Origin: Paracoccaceae bacterium
Lineage (GTDB): Bacteria > Pseudomonadota > Alphaproteobacteria > Rhodobacterales > Rhodobacteraceae
Direction: 5' to 3'
Assembly (NCBI GenBank): GCA_004153385.1
Contig: SDAL01000002.1
Span: 310,001 to 374,000, forward strand
Length of the DNA stretch: 64,000 nucleotides
In this document: positions 9,627 to 18,945 of the stretch, piece by piece
Position numbering within the stretch: position 1 is the stretch's first letter
How the letters are laid out: every line of letters starts with the position of its first letter
Notes under the pieces: generated by a model
Told to the model about the DNA's origin: nothing
Seen by the model: only the letters and a program-made list of their open reading frames with translations
Database searches by the model: none
Program-made: the position numbers and the translations under genes

Positions 9627-10270
9627 TGTTCGGGAAAAAGACTGCGTCCGAGAAACCTGGCGCGAAACAAAAAGATGATAAAGCGAAAGCCCCCAAAGCA
9701 GGCAACCCCACCAAAGCGCGGCGTGGCACACTTTTGATATTGGCTGCATTTCTAATGGGGTCTGGGTTTATTCGTGTAGGGATCGGGGCGGAGAGTGCCA
9801 TGGCGCAATCTGATGAAACCGCGCCTGAAACACCGTCAAACTCCGCGCCTGAATGCATCACACAAGCAGGGGTCCTCTCTATGCTGGACGAACTGAATGC
9901 GCGCGCATCCAAGCTGGATGAGCGAGAGGCACTATTAGGCAATCGTCAGGCAGCGATAGATATGGCTGAAAGCCAGCTCACCAAACAGATAGAAGAGATG
10001 CAAGTGGCTGAGGCTGAGTTGGCACGAACTGTGGAGATTGCGGACAGGGGGGCCACCGACGATGTGGCGCGGCTTGTCACGCTTTATGAAAACATGAAAC
10101 CAAAACAGGCGGTGCCGCTGTTTGAAACCATGGCGCCCGAGTTTGCTGCTGGATTTTTAGCCCAGATGGAGCCTGCGTCTGCTGCGGCAATCATGGCAGG
10201 ATTAACCCCTGATACGGCATATACCATCAGTGTTATGATGGCCGGAAGAAATGCTCAGGCGCAAAAATAA
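9626..10270 (+). CDS. MotE-like flagellar protein (MgtE-N-type domain)
   Basis: A 214-residue protein with a lysine-rich cytoplasmic N-terminus, one transmembrane/signal segment (about residues 34-50), a coiled-coil stretch (about 85-145) and a C-terminal MgtE intracellular N-domain-like region. The last is seen in VTLYENMKPKQAVPLFETMAPEFAAGFLAQMEPASAAAIMAGL. This architecture matches MotE, known in rhizobia as a periplasmic partner of the MotC stator-linked protein. Context with fliL and motA supports a stator role. The start overlaps the previous stop codon. The symbol is left blank because only the domain pattern, not orthology, can be judged. Confidence 0.82.
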   Translation: MFGKKTASEKPGAKQKDDKAKAPKAGNPTKARRGTLLILAAFLMGSGFIRVGIGAESAMAQSDETAPETPSNSAPECITQAGVLSMLDELNARASKLDEREALLGNRQAAIDMAESQLTKQIEEMQVAEAELARTVEIADRGATDDVARLVTLYENMKPKQAVPLFETMAPEFAAGFLAQMEPASAAAIMAGLTPDTAYTISVMMAGRNAQAQK

Positions 10271-10334
10271 AGATACATCAGTATAAAATTAATCCTGATC
10301 TGCCATAATTAAGCTGCATGTATGGAGATACCGA

Positions 10335-11204
10335 ATGGTCGGAATTATCGGAATTGTGATTATTTTTGCTATGGTGTTTGGCGGATATATCGCTGCTGGT
10401 GGGAAAATGGGGATTATATTGAAATCCCTGCCATTCGAAATGATTATGATTGGTGGTGCTGCCACTGGCGCCTTCGTCTTATCAAACGACATGGCATCCA
10501 TTAAGCATAGTTTGAAGGATATAAAAAAGGTTTTTAAAGGGGTGCAATGGAAGCCAGAGGATTATAAAGATCTTCTGTGTCTTTTATTTGAACTTATCCG
10601 CCTGCAGAGACAAAACCCTGTCGCAATAGAAGAGCATATCGAAGATCCTGAGAACTCGTCTATTTTCGGTAAGTATCCTAAAATTCTTCATGACCATGAA
10701 GCTGTTGAGATGATTTGCGACACGATGCGATCAGCTTCAATGAATTATGACGATCCCCATCAGGTTGAAGAGGTCCTCGAAAAACAGCTTGAGGCGAATT
10801 ATCATCATGCAATGCATTCCAGCCACGCGATGCAATCCGTGGCGGATGCTTTGCCTGCACTAGGAATTGTTGCAGCTGTTCTTGGCGTTATCAAAACAAT
10901 GGGATCTATCGACCAGCCACCAGCTGTGCTGGGAAAGATGATCGGTGGCGCATTGGTTGGCACCTTCTTGGGCGTGTTCCTAGCCTATGGTTTCATCGGG
11001 CCTTTTGCAACGAGGATCAAGGCCGTGGTTGATGAGGATGCGCATTTTTACAAGTTAATCCGGGAAGTTCTCGTCGCAAATCTATATAATCATGCAACCA
11101 ATATTTGCATTGAGGTTGGTCGTCAAAATACTCCGCACCACATTCGTCCCAAATTTTCTGATCTTGAAGAGGCGATGAAATCCGTTAAGTCGGAGGCGGC
11201 ATGA
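10335..11204 (+). CDS. motA: Flagellar motor stator protein MotA
   Basis: A 289-residue four-helix stator subunit that forms a proton (or sodium) channel with MotB and generates torque against FliG. The start MVGIIGIVIIFAMVFGGYIAAGG and the PALGIVAAVLGVIKTMGSIDQPPAVLGKMIGGALVGTFLGVFLAYGF block hold the conserved proline and the channel helices 3-4. A GGAGATA ribosome binding site lies 8 bases upstream. The gene is notably richer in A+T than its neighbours. It overlaps the next gene by four bases (ATGA). No motB is seen in the window. Confidence 0.95.
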   Translation: MVGIIGIVIIFAMVFGGYIAAGGKMGIILKSLPFEMIMIGGAATGAFVLSNDMASIKHSLKDIKKVFKGVQWKPEDYKDLLCLLFELIRLQRQNPVAIEEHIEDPENSSIFGKYPKILHDHEAVEMICDTMRSASMNYDDPHQVEEVLEKQLEANYHHAMHSSHAMQSVADALPALGIVAAVLGVIKTMGSIDQPPAVLGKMIGGALVGTFLGVFLAYGFIGPFATRIKAVVDEDAHFYKLIREVLVANLYNHATNICIEVGRQNTPHHIRPKFSDLEEAMKSVKSEAA

Positions 11205-13423
11205 AGTGGTTTTCATTTATTTTTTTCTTGCTGCTTGCTTTTCCAAGCGTTTCTATTGCTAAGGAAACTAAGGTTATTTCAGGGGAGCATGAAGATTTTT
11301 CACGATTGGTATTCATGTTTGATTCGGTGCCGGATTGGTCGATTGATGAAGACGGATCGCAGTATATATTTAAAGTGAAAGGCGATGAGGCGACATATGA
11401 TATTGATGATGTTTTTTATTACATACCAAGAAAAAGGATTTTAAGTGTCGAACCTGCCATGGGCGGTGGTCTTGGTATAACTCTTGCAGAAAACATGACG
11501 ATCAATACATTTGTATTGCAAGATGGCCCTGTTGTGCTGGACGTCAAAAAACGTGATGAAGCCAAGGACCCTTCTCCTTCTTCCACGCTGACTCCACTGG
11601 TCGAACTGCCTCCTATAGAGGTGCCCATTCCGGGCCCGGATGCCTATTGGCGTCTTTCCGGGTCCGTTTCTGACACATCGAACACATCGAACACATCGAA
11701 TGTTCCGATGCCCGACGCTGGCCGTGACAACGTACCGCTGGCAATGGAGTCTGCGCTGGATCGCGAAAGGCCGCGGGTGCAGGAAGCCGAGGCAAAACTG
11801 TTAGAGCAGTTGAGCAGAGCCGCGTCGCAAGGGTTGATCTCGTTCAAATCGCCCCCTGCCACAAAACAGAAACTTGAGGTGCCTCCTGAACAGGCTCCAG
11901 AGGATCCCGAACCTGTACTTCCTGCGCATATGGCCATCCGCTCGCAGACGGCGATGGACCGTGATATGGCAAATTCACTTTTCGCTCCGCTGCGCGGGGG
12001 AGATGAAGCCTGTTACGCGGATAAATGGTTTGCATTGCAGGATTGGGTTCCCGAGGGCGATGGTTTCATGGCCGTAGGACAACGCCGTCGTGCCCTTCTG
12101 ACAGAATTCGATACGCCCGCGCCCAAGGCGGTAAGATCTTTGGCACAAGCGTATTTGGCGCTTGGGTTCGGGGCTGAAGCACGCGCTGTGGTAAATGATT
12201 TCGAGATGGATGCGCGCACCCGCCAGACGGTGAATGCGATAGGTGCTGTGATTGATAACGAAGATGTCGCTCTCGATAACCCGGTTTTGCAAATGGCGGG
12301 CTGCGATACCTCTGCTGCCCTTTGGGCGCTTCTGGCCAGTCCGCTAACCTCATTGCCGGCTGACGTGAACCTTCAGGCGGTACAGCGCGCCTATTCAGAT
12401 CTTCCGGTCGTGGTGCGGCGTGAGGTGGCGTTGCCGCTGGCAGAAAAACTCAAGGAATTCGGGGCGCCCGAAGCCGCAGTGGCGGTGCATTCCGCATTGT
12501 CACGCGGTGAGGAGGCGCCGAGCGACACTGCCTTGTTGCTTGAGGCCAAAGCATCTTCAGCGGACACGGGTGATGCGATTAACTTGACGGAGGTACTGGC
12601 GCCTGTTTTGCAACGCGATACGCAACAGTCTGTTGAGGCTATGGAGCTGATTGTCGCAGATGCTTTGCGCCGTAAATCGCAAGTTGATCCGCTTATTCTG
12701 GACAATGCTCATGCGCTTTCAGTGGAGATGATTCCATCCGAAAAAGGTCTTTCTTTGCTTGGCTTGTATATAACCGGCTCCGCGCTGAATGGGGATTTCG
12801 AAGCAGCCATGGCTGGCCTTGCCGAATGGCCCACGCCCCGCGACCCCACACAGGTAGAAGAAACGCTTGGCACCGTTCTGGAACTGGCGCTAGAGGATTT
12901 GGAAGATGATGCGTTGCTATTGTTCTATTTTCAGTATCGCACAAATTTATTGGCAAACCCCCTAAGTAAAGCGCCGCGTCAAAACCTTGCCAAGCGGCTT
13001 ATAGAATTAGGGTTTGGGGCGGATGCGATTGCGGTGCTGGATACACAGCGCGCCCCCGGCCGAGATAATTTGATTTTGCGAGCACGCGCTGCATTGACCG
13101 AGCGGGACGGGCCCACAGCACTTGCCTATGTATCTGATATCGAAGGTGAGGATGTGAGCGATATTCGAAAGCAGGCTTATAGAATGATTGGCGGCATTGC
13201 GCGACCAACCGAAAATGGGCTCACGCCGGAAAACAGCAATTTGGATACCGCGGTGTTGGATGCCGAGGTGGCCGAACGTTTCTCCCGGTTTCAGGAGGCT
13301 TTTACACAAGCCCCCCCTCCCGCGGGACCCGTTGATGGCGCAGTGGGCAGCGCCCGCGCGCTTTTGCAGCAAAGCGCGGCGAAACGCACCGCGCTTTCCG
13401 ATTTGCTCGAGACGTTGCGATGA
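11201..13423 (+). CDS. Large periplasmic TPR-like protein linked to motA
   Basis: A 740-residue protein with a signal peptide (MKWFSFIFFLLLAFPSVSIAKE). An N-terminal beta-rich domain (about residues 22-115) has an AMIN-like look: FSRLVFMFDSVPDWSI, YIFKVKGD, GPVVLDVK. A proline-rich, low-complexity linker follows, then a long Ala/Leu-rich helical region of probable tetratricopeptide-type repeats (about 300-740). The linker holds a short in-frame TSN repeat from three 9-base units (11687-11713). It starts within the motA stop codon, so it is co-translated with the stator. It may play the part of MotC, but I could not match it to that family by motif. Confidence 0.75.
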   Translation: MKWFSFIFFLLLAFPSVSIAKETKVISGEHEDFSRLVFMFDSVPDWSIDEDGSQYIFKVKGDEATYDIDDVFYYIPRKRILSVEPAMGGGLGITLAENMTINTFVLQDGPVVLDVKKRDEAKDPSPSSTLTPLVELPPIEVPIPGPDAYWRLSGSVSDTSNTSNTSNVPMPDAGRDNVPLAMESALDRERPRVQEAEAKLLEQLSRAASQGLISFKSPPATKQKLEVPPEQAPEDPEPVLPAHMAIRSQTAMDRDMANSLFAPLRGGDEACYADKWFALQDWVPEGDGFMAVGQRRRALLTEFDTPAPKAVRSLAQAYLALGFGAEARAVVNDFEMDARTRQTVNAIGAVIDNEDVALDNPVLQMAGCDTSAALWALLASPLTSLPADVNLQAVQRAYSDLPVVVRREVALPLAEKLKEFGAPEAAVAVHSALSRGEEAPSDTALLLEAKASSADTGDAINLTEVLAPVLQRDTQQSVEAMELIVADALRRKSQVDPLILDNAHALSVEMIPSEKGLSLLGLYITGSALNGDFEAAMAGLAEWPTPRDPTQVEETLGTVLELALEDLEDDALLLFYFQYRTNLLANPLSKAPRQNLAKRLIELGFGADAIAVLDTQRAPGRDNLILRARAALTERDGPTALAYVSDIEGEDVSDIRKQAYRMIGGIARPTENGLTPENSNLDTAVLDAEVAERFSRFQEAFTQAPPPAGPVDGAVGSARALLQQSAAKRTALSDLLETLR

Positions 13424-13772
13424 CGACCTGACACGCCGGCATTTGTTCTGTTCCACCGCTATGAATTTGCTTGGGCTAAACACTCTGGGCAGCGACCAGC
13501 GAGTTGGAAGCTGCCCCTAAGTATCTGAAGGTGATTGGCATAGCGGGAATGTGTTACATTTACGGATCCGTTCGAGCGTTTGCACGAGTAGATCCCATCG
13601 CCAGATTTGCCCTTGGGCCTCTCTTTATAGCCGGAAGCGTCCGTCCGAGGAGTGACACTGCAAGGCAATGGTAAATGTGAGCCAGCTACAAAACCGATTT
13701 ATCGGGACAACACTCAAATACCCTGACCGGAGGATGCCTGTCAGGGTATTTACGCATGTTCTCTTTGGTCAA
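13424..13772. other. Intergenic region with one stem-loop, no gene seen
   Basis: About 350 bases separate the flagellar block from the pentonate block. I see no credible coding frame. A perfect 12-base inverted repeat (AAATACCCTGAC / GTCAGGGTATTT, 13717-13752) lies just after the rraA-like gene on the minus strand. It is a likely bidirectional terminator. Confidence 0.6.
13717..13752. terminator. Stem-loop downstream of the pentonate operon
   Basis: A 12-bp perfect stem (AAATACCCTGAC / GTCAGGGTATTT) with a 12-base loop lies 20 bases past the stop of the rraA-like gene. The A/T ends of the stem give short T tracts on both strands. Confidence 0.65.
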
Positions 13773-14483
13773 TCAGCGGCCGTGTTTAGTGCGCCACGCC
13801 TTGAAAGCCACCTGATGCTCGTCTTTGGTGCAGGGGTATAGACCTATGATCGTCTCGCCGTCCTTTACGCGCTCGACGACGAAATCTTCATAGGCGGTCA
13901 TCTCGACGGCTTCATCAGCGATCTCGTCGGCCATATGGGCAGGGATTACGATGACGCAATCGGCATCCCCTACCAGAATATCGCCCGGAAACACGGGGGC
14001 ATCGCCGCAGCCGATCGGCTCGTTGATTGCGATCGCTTCGTTGTTTGTCAGGTTCGTCGGGCTGGAAGGGCGGGTGTGATAGGCCGGTATGTCCAGATCG
14101 GCGATAACCGCCGCATCCCGAAACCCGCCATCGGTCACAATTCCGGCCCCGCCACGTTTCATCAACCGTGTGATCAGGATGTCACCTGATGAGGCCGCAT
14201 CGGCCTGTTTACGACTGTCCATAACCAAAATCGAGCCGGGCGGGCAGGTTTCGATTGCGACACGCTGGGGATGTTCGGGATTACGGAATGCGGTCAATGG
14301 ATTGCGATCTTCGCGCGCGGGCATGTAGCGCAAAGTGAACGCCGGACCGACCATGTTCTGCCCTTTCCAGCCCACCGGATGCACCCCTTGGATGACTTGA
14401 TGGCGCAGGCCACGTTTGAACAGGGCCGTGGCAAGGGTGGCCACGGAGACGCCCATCAGCTTTTCACGGGTGGCTTCATTCAT
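13773..14483 (-). CDS. RraA-family protein in the pentonate operon
   Basis: A 236-residue member of the RraA/HMG-aldolase superfamily, seen in GGFRDAAVIADLDIPAYHTRPSSPTN (split motif G-x-RD), GDILVGDADCVIVIPAHMADEIA and the N-terminal ATLATALFKRG. Family members include RNase E inhibitors and divalent-metal aldolases that cleave 4-hydroxy-4-methyl-2-oxoglutarate-type substrates. In a sugar-acid operon a lyase or racemase-like role on a keto-acid intermediate is more likely than RNase control. The start at 14483 has a GAGGAGG ribosome binding site directly upstream. It is the last gene of the four-gene catabolic operon. Confidence 0.82.
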   Translation of the reverse strand: MNEATREKLMGVSVATLATALFKRGLRHQVIQGVHPVGWKGQNMVGPAFTLRYMPAREDRNPLTAFRNPEHPQRVAIETCPPGSILVMDSRKQADAASSGDILITRLMKRGGAGIVTDGGFRDAAVIADLDIPAYHTRPSSPTNLTNNEAIAINEPIGCGDAPVFPGDILVGDADCVIVIPAHMADEIADEAVEMTAYEDFVVERVKDGETIIGLYPCTKDEHQVAFKAWRTKHGR

Positions 14484-14496
14484 CGTTTTCTCCTCC

Positions 14497-16020
14497 TCAG
14501 GCGATGTCATGGGGCAAAACGCCCGTTGGAATGTTCTGGTAGCAAACGGGGCGCAAGAATCGCCGGATCGATAGCGTGCCAACCGATGTCGCGCCGAAAT
14601 TGGTGCTGGCCGGATAGGGGCCGCCGTGCACCATGGTATCGGACACCTCGACGCCAGTGGGAAAACCGTTGGCCATCACACGTCCTGCTTTACGCTCAAG
14701 GATCGGCAGCAGACGGCGGGCCAGTTCGGCATCGCCTTCATCCAGATGCATAGTCGCGGTAAGTTGGCCATCGAACCCTTTGGCCAGTTCGAGCATTTGC
14801 TCGGGCGATTTTACACGCACGACAAGACCCAGCGGGCCAAAGACCTCTTCGCCAAGCGCATGATCGTGTAGATAGTCTTCAGCGCTGGTTTCATACAGGT
14901 TGGGGCTGGCGGTGCGCCCCTCCTGCTGGGTGCTCAGCAGTGGTTTTACGCTATTGCGCTGCTCAAAACGCGCCTGGCCATCGCGATAGGCTTTGGCAAT
15001 GCCGTCTGTTAGCATGGTTTGGGGGCCGGTGCCGGCCAGCGCGTCCTTTGCGGCATCTACAAATGCATTGCCCTGCGGCCCGTCAAGCACGATCGCAATG
15101 CCGGGGTTGGTGCAGAACTGACCCGCACCCATGGTGAGCGATCCTGCCCAGCCGGTGCCGATTTCTGCACCGCGCGCCTGTGCTGCCTCTGGCAGCAGAA
15201 ACATCGGGTTGACCGAGCCCAATTCGCCAAAGAACGGAATGGGCTCGGGGCGCTGGGCGCACAGATCAAAGAGCGCGCGGCCACCGCCCAGCGAGCCGGT
15301 GAAACCGACCGCCTTTATCAGCGGATGTTGGACAAGGGCGGTGCCCACGTCCCGCGTGCCGCCTTGGATCAAGCTGAACACGCCTTCGGGCAGGCCGCAT
15401 GTTTTGAGGGCGGCAGCGATTGCCTCTGCCACGATTTCACCTGTGCCGGGGTGGGCGGAGTGGCCCTTGACCACCACGGGGCACCCTGCGGCCAAAGCTG
15501 CGGCTGTGTCGCCGCCTGCCGTTGAGAACGCGAGCGGGAAGTTCGATGCGCCAAACACGGCCACCGGGCCGATCGGACGCTGCATCATCCGCAGATCGGG
15601 GCGGGGCAGGGGCTGACGATCAGGCAGGGCCTTGTCGTGACGCAGATCGAGATAGTCCCCTTTGCGAATGTGGCTGGCAAACAGACGCAACTGGCTTGTG
15701 GTCCGTCCGCGTTCGCCATTCAGACGCGCCTCTGGCAGTCCGGTTTCCTGCGTGCCGATTTCGGTGATCTGTGCACTGCGGGCCTCGATCTCGTCCGCGA
15801 TTGCGTCGAGGAAAGCGGCGCGGTCTTCGCGCGGCAAATAGCCATAGGTCCAGAACGCATCTTCGGCTGCGTGCACCGCACGATCCACCAGATCGACGGT
15901 ACCTACGCTGAATGCATGCGCTGGACCGTGTGCGGGATCCGAGCAAAAGGTCTGCGCGCCCGCCACCCATTCGCCTGCGATCAGATGTTTCCCATGCGGA
16001 GAGAACGTATTGTCTGACAT
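14497..16020 (-). CDS. 2-oxoglutarate semialdehyde dehydrogenase-type aldehyde dehydrogenase
   Basis: A 507-residue NAD(P)-dependent aldehyde dehydrogenase. The nucleotide-binding and active-site motifs are clear: GPVAVFGASNFPLAFSTAG (151-169), catalytic Glu in FGELGSVNP (Glu266) and catalytic Cys in GAGQFCTNPG (Cys303). The Gly-rich FGASNFPLAFS variant is typical of the NADP-dependent 2,5-dioxovalerate (2-oxoglutarate semialdehyde) dehydrogenase branch. In this operon it would finish pentonate oxidation by making 2-oxoglutarate. It lies between the DapA-family dehydratase gene and the RraA-like gene, with 13 bases to the latter. Confidence 0.9.
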   Translation of the reverse strand: MSDNTFSPHGKHLIAGEWVAGAQTFCSDPAHGPAHAFSVGTVDLVDRAVHAAEDAFWTYGYLPREDRAAFLDAIADEIEARSAQITEIGTQETGLPEARLNGERGRTTSQLRLFASHIRKGDYLDLRHDKALPDRQPLPRPDLRMMQRPIGPVAVFGASNFPLAFSTAGGDTAAALAAGCPVVVKGHSAHPGTGEIVAEAIAAALKTCGLPEGVFSLIQGGTRDVGTALVQHPLIKAVGFTGSLGGGRALFDLCAQRPEPIPFFGELGSVNPMFLLPEAAQARGAEIGTGWAGSLTMGAGQFCTNPGIAIVLDGPQGNAFVDAAKDALAGTGPQTMLTDGIAKAYRDGQARFEQRNSVKPLLSTQQEGRTASPNLYETSAEDYLHDHALGEEVFGPLGLVVRVKSPEQMLELAKGFDGQLTATMHLDEGDAELARRLLPILERKAGRVMANGFPTGVEVSDTMVHGGPYPASTNFGATSVGTLSIRRFLRPVCYQNIPTGVLPHDIA

Positions 16021-16156
16021 ATTTTTTCCTTTGAGTGTCGTAGGGGGATGCGCTGATGGTCCCCTTCACAGATCGGGTCACCGCACGTGCGTCCATCGGG
16101 GTGGCATGTTTCTCTTGCTGCACTCGCAGGCGCGCCTCGCGGCCCGCCTTTGCGTC

Positions 16157-17056
16157 TCACACCAGACCGTTTGCCGTAAGAAAATCCTGCATCGTGGCCT
16201 GTTGTGCCTGTGTCAGCGGCCATGCCGAAGGCGGACGCGTGGCCCCGCAATCGAAGCCGGTTGCCTGAAGCGCGGCCTTCACGCCCGTTACATTGGTGCC
16301 GTTCAGCTCCTCTGCGCGAATATCTTCGAACGGGGCCATGGCTGCGATCAGGGCGTTTGCTGCGGGATAATCGCCAGCCTCAAGTGCTGCGTGGATTGCC
16401 ATGGAATGTTCTGGCCAGATGTTGATCAGGCCTGAGGTGAAGCCCCGTGCGCCCACTGCGTAGAAGGCAGGGGCCCATACTTCGGCCAGACCACCCACCC
16501 ATGTGATGCCCGGATCGCAGGCCGCGATCGCTGCGGCAAGTTTCATCGGGTTCGGGGTGGCCCATTTGACACCCTTCACGCCCGGCAGGTCGCACAGCGC
16601 CTTGATGGCGTCGGTGCCGATGGCATCATTGCGCAGATATAGCATCAATGGCAGCCCGCCCGAGGCTTGGGAGATCTGGCGGACATAGTCGACAGTGCCG
16701 CGCGGGGATACGAACGGGTCCGGCGGCTGGTGCACCATCAACGCACTGGCACCCGCCTTGGCGGAGGCTTCCGCCAGCTTGCAGGCATCGCGAATACCGC
16801 GCCCCACACCCGCCAGTAGCGGTGCGCGCCCGTCGATCATACCGGCCACTTCGGTGACCATTGTGCAAGCCTCGTCGGTGGTCAGGGCGTAAAACTCGCC
16901 CGTGTTTCCGTTGACCACCGGCATATGGACGCCAGCCGCAAGCGCGCGATCAATGATCGGCTGCAACTTTCGGGGCGCAAGCTCGCCCGCATCATCATAG
17001 GGTGTGACAAGGATGCCAGAAATCCCGCCAAGCGCTTTATCTAGGTCATGTGTCAT
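16157..17056 (-). CDS. DapA-family 2-keto-3-deoxy-pentonate dehydratase (putative)
   Basis: A 299-residue Schiff-base TIM-barrel lyase of the dihydrodipicolinate synthase/N-acetylneuraminate lyase family. Seen are GILVTPYDDAGEL, the NGNTGEFYALT block, Tyr140 in LMLYLRND and a probable Schiff-base lysine in GVKGVKWA (Lys164). Next to an IlvD-type pentonate dehydratase and a semialdehyde dehydrogenase, the likely reaction is dehydration of 2-keto-3-deoxy-pentonate to 2-oxoglutarate semialdehyde (Weimberg-type route). An aldolase activity on the same intermediate cannot be ruled out. It is 12 bases downstream of the dehydratase gene, so it is co-transcribed. Confidence 0.87.
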   Translation of the reverse strand: MTHDLDKALGGISGILVTPYDDAGELAPRKLQPIIDRALAAGVHMPVVNGNTGEFYALTTDEACTMVTEVAGMIDGRAPLLAGVGRGIRDACKLAEASAKAGASALMVHQPPDPFVSPRGTVDYVRQISQASGGLPLMLYLRNDAIGTDAIKALCDLPGVKGVKWATPNPMKLAAAIAACDPGITWVGGLAEVWAPAFYAVGARGFTSGLINIWPEHSMAIHAALEAGDYPAANALIAAMAPFEDIRAEELNGTNVTGVKAALQATGFDCGATRPPSAWPLTQAQQATMQDFLTANGLV

Positions 17057-17067
17057 CTCGGGTTTCC

Positions 17068-18807
17068 TTAGAAGATATCGGGTTCACCGACGGGCGCGCC
17101 AAAGTCCCGTTGCAAATAGTCGAAATCGCAGCCCTTGTCGGCCTGGGTCACATGTTTTGAGAACATATAGCCGTAGCCGCGTTCGTATCGTGGCGCAGGC
17201 GGCTGCCATGCCGCGCGGCGGCGGGCGAGTTCGTCATCGTCCACCAGCATATCGAGGCTGCGCCCTGCCAGATCAAGGCGCACGATATCGCCGGTTTTCA
17301 ACAGCGCGAGGGGTCCGCCAACAAAGCTTTCGGGGGCCACATGCAGCACGCAGGCACCGTAGGATGTGCCAGACATCCGTGCGTCGGAAATGCGCAACAT
17401 ATCGCGATGGCCCTGTTTGATCAGCGCTTTCGGGATCGGCAGCATGCCCCATTCGGGGAAGCCGGGCCCACCTTGCGGTCCGGCGTTGCGCAGCACCATG
17501 ACCGTGTCGGGCGTCACGTCCAGTGTCTCGTCATCGACCGCTTTTTTCATCTCTGGATAGCTGTCAAACACCAGCGCTGGGCCTTCATGCTGATAGTATT
17601 TGGGGTCGCAGGCTGCAGGTTTGATAACGGCACCATCGGGGCAAAGATTGCCGCGTAACACGGCAAGCGAGCCCTCTTTGTAAACCGGATTGCTCAGCGG
17701 GCGGATCACATCGTCATTGTAGATTTCCGCACCTTCGAGGTTTTCCCCCATGGTTTTTCCGGTGACGGTCATGACCGAACAATCCATCCGGTCTTCCATC
17801 TGTTTCATCAGCGCACGAAGGCCGCCTGCGTAGAAGAAATCCTCCATCAGGTAGTCTTTGCCGGACGGGCGCACATTGGCGATCAGCGGCGTGTCACGGC
17901 CCAACGCATCCAGATGATCGAGCGTCAGATCAACGCCTGCACGGCGTGCCATCGCAATCAGGTGCACCACGGCATTGGTCGAACATCCCGTGGCCATTGC
18001 GATGATCGCAGCGTTTCGGACAGCACCATCGGTGATGATCTGGTCTGGGGTAAGATCCTCCCACACCATCTCGACGATCCGGCGCCCGCAGGTCGATGAC
18101 ATCCGCTGGTGGTTGGCGTCCACTGCAGGGATCGATGACGCGCCCGGCAATGTCAGGCCCATCGCATCGGTGATTGCGGTCATGGTCGATGCGGTGCCCA
18201 TGGTCATGCAGGTGCCTGCAGAGCGTGCGATACCGCCCTGAACGCCCAGCCATTCCTCGTCCGAAATGTTGCCTGCGCGTCGTTCATCCCAGTATTTCCA
18301 CGCATCCGAACCGGAGCCGAGGATCTTGCCTGCGTAATTGCCGCGCAGCATCGGGCCTGCGGGCAGGAATATCATCGGCACGCCTGCGCTGATTGCGCCC
18401 ATGATCAGGCCGGGGGTCGTTTTATCGCACCCGCCCATCAGCACCACGCCATCCAGGGGATGTGCGCGAATCTGCTCTTCGGTCTCGATGGCCAGCAGGT
18501 TGCGATACAGCATCGAGGTCGGTTTGTTGAAAGATTCATCCACCGATAGCGATGGCAACTCTACTGCAAACCCGCCCGCTTGCGCCACGCCGCGTTTCAC
18601 ATCGACCACGCGTTCCTTGAAATGCTGGTGGCACGAGTTCAGCTCCGACCACGTGTTCAATACGCCGATGATCGGCCTGCCGCGAAACTCTTCTTCGGTA
18701 TAGCCCAATTGCATCATGCGGGAGCGGTGCCCGAAACTGCGCAGATCGTCTGGCCCGAACCAACGGGCGGAGCGAAGGTCATCCGGGCTTTTTCTAGTGT
18801 GTGCCAT
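17068..18807 (-). CDS. IlvD/Edd-family sugar-acid dehydratase (L-arabinonate dehydratase-like)
   Basis: A 579-residue iron-sulfur dehydratase that converts an aldonate to a 2-keto-3-deoxy acid. Three cysteines placed as in the pentonate dehydratase branch, Cys59 (ELNSCHQHF), Cys127 (GGCDKTTPG) and Cys200 (AGTCMTMGTAST), would hold a [2Fe-2S] cluster. Length and the start (RSARWFGPDDLRSFGHRSR) fit L-arabinonate/D-xylonate-type enzymes rather than dihydroxyacid dehydratase. It is the first gene of the minus-strand catabolic operon and faces the divergent transporter genes across a 228-base control region with two candidate operators. The exact sugar acid (arabinonate, fuconate, xylonate or other) is not fixed by sequence. 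Confidence 0.9.
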   Translation of the reverse strand: MAHTRKSPDDLRSARWFGPDDLRSFGHRSRMMQLGYTEEEFRGRPIIGVLNTWSELNSCHQHFKERVVDVKRGVAQAGGFAVELPSLSVDESFNKPTSMLYRNLLAIETEEQIRAHPLDGVVLMGGCDKTTPGLIMGAISAGVPMIFLPAGPMLRGNYAGKILGSGSDAWKYWDERRAGNISDEEWLGVQGGIARSAGTCMTMGTASTMTAITDAMGLTLPGASSIPAVDANHQRMSSTCGRRIVEMVWEDLTPDQIITDGAVRNAAIIAMATGCSTNAVVHLIAMARRAGVDLTLDHLDALGRDTPLIANVRPSGKDYLMEDFFYAGGLRALMKQMEDRMDCSVMTVTGKTMGENLEGAEIYNDDVIRPLSNPVYKEGSLAVLRGNLCPDGAVIKPAACDPKYYQHEGPALVFDSYPEMKKAVDDETLDVTPDTVMVLRNAGPQGGPGFPEWGMLPIPKALIKQGHRDMLRISDARMSGTSYGACVLHVAPESFVGGPLALLKTGDIVRLDLAGRSLDMLVDDDELARRRAAWQPPAPRYERGYGYMFSKHVTQADKGCDFDYLQRDFGAPVGEPDIF

Positions 18808-18836
18808 TGTCGTCCTCCCTGGCCTTTATTTTTCTT

Positions 18837-18852
18837 ATGTATGCGTATTCAT
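18837..18852. promoter_or_regulatory. Candidate LacI-type operator, copy 1
   Basis: The 16-mer ATGTATGCGTATTCAT is a near palindrome around a central CG, as in LacI-family operators. It lies 30 bases upstream of the dehydratase start, where binding would block the minus-strand operon. Confidence 0.6.
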
Positions 18853-18945
18853 TAAATCATGTCAATAAAACTGAGCTAGAAAATATTACCTTCGTAAATC
18901 CAATTTTTTCACTGTTGACAGGGTGTAGTGTTATAGAGGAAGTTT

